Origin: Cinclus cinclus
Lineage: Eukaryota > Chordata > Aves > Passeriformes > Cinclidae
DNA: 64,000 nt
Assembly: GCF_963662255.1 (NCBI RefSeq)
Contig: NC_085059.1
Location: 5,241,234 to 5,305,233, forward strand
Direction: 5' to 3'
Positions 60,525 through 64,000 of the stretch are shown in pieces. Position 1 is the first letter of the stretch, and each line of letters starts with the position of its first letter. The position numbers and the translations under genes are program-made. The notes under the pieces were generated by a model that made no database searches, was not told the origin of the DNA, and worked only from the letters and a program-made list of their open reading frames with translations.

Positions 60525-63500
60525 GGCCCGGAGGAGCAGGAAGCAGCCTCTTTAAAAGCAGGGCTTGGGAGCTGCTAAAGGTCAGACTTCCCAGGCAAAG
60601 GGTGAGAGAGCACTGCAGTGAAACTGGAGGGCTGAAGCAATAAGTGCACAGTGCTCAGCAAGTCCTGACCCGCTGGGCTCTGCGTGGCTCAGCAGGCTGG
60701 AAAGGAGCAGGGAAGGAGAGCCCCAGCACAGTGTCACAGTGCTCTCATTCTGCATTCACTCCAGCTGCAGGGACAGCATTTTGGGGCCGGGTGGACGCTG
60801 ACCACATGCCCATAGAGAACTCTGTGATGAGAGTTATTTTAATTTTCCTGGTTTTCCTCTTTTTAAACCGGGATAATGAACGTGCCCTTTCCCTTGTGGT
60901 CCCAGACTTTGTCTGCCCCGCTCCCGTCAGTGGCAGGTTCCTCAAGGCAAGGCTTGTCTTGTGCTGTTTGTATGGGCTCTGTGCAGCACCATCTGACCTG
61001 CGAGGCACTGCCACGCTACAGCATTAACAACAGACGCCCAAGCAACGCCTGCCTACAAAAATAAACACATGAAAAATACATTTATGACCCTTGTGCACAG
61101 CAAAGTGCTGCGCACAGGCAGACATCCATTAAGAGAAGATTCAATATCACAGAGTGGTCTGGGCTCCCTCAGCCTCTTTTCTTCTTCCACCGCTCACAAT
61201 ATAAATACACTCACAATTTCTTAGGATTACTTAGAAACATCCTTGTTTTATCCATCTATTATCTATCAGAGAGTGAATTGTGTATTGCAATAGATAACGG
61301 GGTTAAACTTCATCTGGGATCATAAATACCATAGGCTGTTTTAACATTTGCTCGAGTATATTTTCTTTAAAAAAAACCCAGCCAAACAAAAAACCTAAAC
61401 AGAATAAAATTAAGCCCACAGCAGTAGGCAAAGAGATAAAAAAACCAACCCCCAGACCATGCACACAAAAGCGAGGCACAACAAGGGAATAAATAAAGCA
61501 ACTGTAACCTCAAGTGGAAACAATTTGATTACCATCAATTCCCTGAAGTACTGACCAGATAAACACTTGTTTAGTTTATAAGCTCTGACAAGATCACAAC
61601 CCAAGGTAGTACAGCAGCAAGGGAAGGATTTTCTATTTATTTCTTGAAACTGCTGAGAAAATAATAAAGACAGGAATCAAAATCCATGTCTTCTGTGTAG
61701 CTACAAAATATTACCAGTAGGCAGACAAGGCAAACTCACTGGTATTGAAGATCACAAGGAGCCACATGCCTAAAGCAATGGACAGTGAAAAAGTTGCTTA
61801 GATTTGAAAATCCGACTTTATTACATTTATAAAATAATTTCCTACCAGATGTCTAAGAACTAATCACATCATCTGGCAAATGTTATATCTGCCTTCCCCC
61901 AACCCTTTTATTTTTTGGCTCAGTTATGAGAAATATTTTAATTTTTTAAGTGCAAATTTAACCTCCATTTTGAAGAAGCAAAAAGATTATTACAGGAAAG
62001 GATGAATTAAGTAGACAAGGAGTTATTGCTATTAAACTTTCTCCCAGTGCCTAAATATAGAAATTACAGCCAGATAAACTGCTTACATAAAATCTCTTTA
62101 TCACTTCTTAAAATGATGAAGTCTGGAGCTGCAGCAGCTTCTGTCCACAATTTCAGAAGGCTTTTTCCATGTTATTCAGTCACAGAAAACCTCTCGCCTT
62201 TTGCCCCCTTTTATTTCATTCCTGGTTTCAGAAATTTTGCGGGTCCCCTGGGTTATTTACATTTTAGCTGGGGCTGCCTTTAAGAAACCGGCATTGAAAC
62301 AATCACGTCATGTGGGAATCAGAAATTGGACTTGATCTCCAACTGGGAAAATTCAACAACTGGTTCCAGTCAGGGACAAATGTGGTCCTAACCCAAATGG
62401 AAGGATGCACATACACAGGGACTGGACTGAATGATGAGATGCACAAATGCATCCTGGGCCTGATGAGAAATGGAAATTCTTCCAACTATTACATGTAGCA
62501 GGTGAAATCAAGAATTTGCCATCGTACATGAAGACACAAACTCTTCCAAGACCATTATCTTTGACAGTCAAAATGAACACAAAGTCTCATTCAAATATAT
62601 GAAGTCAAAGAGACCACACAATTTAGAAGTTTCCAGCATTAGCCTTTTCCAAATTCTGATGAGTCCTATCATTTTTTTCCTTACACTGAGCCTTCAAGGG
62701 CTAAGGAATTAAATCTCTCATCCATGTCATCTCATTTACTTGGTACACCCTGCTGAAAAATAATGGACCCCTTGATAAAGACCACAAACACTATTTCAGG
62801 TCAGCCACGAGGGTTTTGCAGCTAAGAGAAAAATAAATTAACAGAAAGTACATTTAACTTTAGCCAAGTCATGACTGCAGTTTCTGTATAATGCCATCTA
62901 TCAACCCCTCCTCTCTTTGCTCATTCTGCTGAACAGAAATCTAAACTAACCTATTAATTTACCCAGTCCTGGCTCCAAATGCTGAAAGCCCAAAGTGCTG
63001 GTTCAACCATACTTTGGATGGGGTGAGGCAGATGAGCTCCTGGTCATAACAGTCATCAGCTTGTAAAAAAATAATGGATCAGAATGTCAAGCTGCATCTG
63101 TCATAAAAATATGTATTTTTGACATGCTCTTTTGAAAAAGTCCTTTTGATTTCCAAATGCTTTTCTTCAGTCCAAGTAGCATTTGAAATTCTCACTCCTC
63201 TCCAGCTTCCATCGGGCTGTCAAAATGAGAAGCATTTATCCCTGAAAATTCTTAGTTCACTATGAAATATTGAAAAGGTGATGTGGGACCAAGCTGGCGA
63301 CCTACATTTCAACATCCCCGAAATAACAATGCAGAGGAGAGACAGTGGACAGGTGAGCAGGAAGAGACCAAAGTCATTAGATGAAAGGACAAAACAAGAA
63401 AAAATAGAAGGAGAGAGGTACATACTTGGCAAACCAGATAGGTAACAAGAAAGGAGTGAAAATGGAGTAAACAGAAGTGAAAAGCCAAAAAGAGCAGGAA

Positions 63501-64000
63501 GTGTGCAGGAAATGTCCTGGGAATAAAAGGTTCTGGGAGTAGGGGCAAAACTGAGGGCTGTACATCATGTTGAAGGTCTCAGCAACTGGCTGGAATTGAC
63601 TTGAACAATTTGGTCAATGACCAAAATCTAAATGTAAAATAAAAGAAAGGGATTTTACCTTATATAGCCCTTGCAGATTATTTCTATTTCAGTTTAGGTC
63701 GTTGCACTGCATCCACACAAGTAAGCTGGCATGATTTCCTTCCCCAGACTCCACTGAGCTGATAGATACTACAGCTTCAAATAATTACCTCAGTGTGCTG
63801 TAAGGCTGTGATTTTTTTCCATGATTCAAGAGGCTGTGGACCAAATCTCTGTGATACTTCCCTACGAACCCTTAGGAACTGCTTAGGACCTTCATTTTGG
63901 GAATACATTCAATCACCTGGTTTGAAGACTAATTTTCATGAGAAACATAAATAAGTAGGCTGTTCTGTATTTCCCCTATTCTGTTCTTTAAAATATTACA
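60525..64000. other. Intronic, no exon seen up to the window end
   Basis: No transposon was recognised. 60640-61050 is somewhat richer in GC than its surroundings. PCDHA constant exon 2 was specifically looked for here and not found. Confidence 0.5.

Larger units (their letters stand above)
35028..64000 (-). other. PCDHA: PCDHA intron between constant exons 2 and 3 (continues past window end)
   Basis: Everything upstream (higher coordinates) of the terminal exon acceptor at 35028 is read as intron. Neither preceding constant exon was found when the plus strand was scanned for reverse complements of the DQQWPT-type (exon 2) and NPDWRY-type (exon 1) codons. That gives an intron of at least 29 kb, in line with the tens-of-kb intron at this position in mammals. 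Its repeats and candidate regulatory stretches are listed separately. Confidence 0.75.

Noticed and set aside
35028..64000. PCDHA constant exons 1 and 2
   Set aside because: Scanning the plus strand for reverse complements of the NPDWRY-type and DQQWPT-type codons found no match. The chance GGCCACTGCTCCTTGTCC at about 48446 is part of a CR1 copy.

Overview
This is non-coding-rich vertebrate nuclear DNA, almost certainly from a bird and probably a songbird. About seventeen CR1 LINE fragments carry the typical avian CR1 3' end (boxes such as GGTTGGAAGGGACC and CCAAGGCCAGGTTGGA, ending in ATTCTGTG-type octamers). LTR relics and long simple repeats are also present. There are no long open reading frames, operons, rRNA genes or recognisable tRNA genes. 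The songbird guess rests on LTRs that look familiar and is inference.

Only one coding exon can be supported. It lies on the minus strand at 34717-35027 and encodes the last 102 residues of the clustered protocadherin alpha (PCDHA) constant cytoplasmic domain, ending in the conserved lysine-rich tail. A splice acceptor sits at 35028-35030. The exon is followed towards lower coordinates by a 3' UTR of about 1.1-1.8 kb, depending on the poly(A) signal. All PCDHA isoforms share this exon, so it marks the 3' end of the alpha cluster.

Layout: 1-32.9 kb is the region downstream of the alpha cluster. In vertebrates the next cluster lies there, but no protocadherin variable exon is present. It holds a CpG-dense LTR-like block next to a 1.1-kb TCTA satellite (1.06-2.5 kb), five or six CR1 copies, two further long microsatellites, an LTR candidate (25.9-26.2 kb), and a stretch at about 26.5-27.1 kb. 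That stretch has the position, motif orientation and texture expected of the HS5-1 alpha-cluster enhancer. 32.9-35.0 kb is the terminal exon. 35.03-64 kb is read as the large intron before the terminal exon. It contains eleven CR1 copies, a solo LTR nested in one of them with a target-site duplication, a GAAT microsatellite, and a CpG-enriched stretch (42.1-43.9 kb) that could correspond to the intronic HS7 element. Constant exons 1 and 2 were looked for and not found, so they should lie beyond base 64000.

How it works together, from knowledge of the mammalian locus: each neuron transcribes a few variable exons, which are spliced to three constant exons. CTCF/cohesin loops between variable-exon promoters and downstream enhancers govern the choice. 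This window would hold the common 3' end and the downstream regulatory side. The enhancer assignments are hypotheses from reading the sequence and need alignment to chicken, zebra finch and human.
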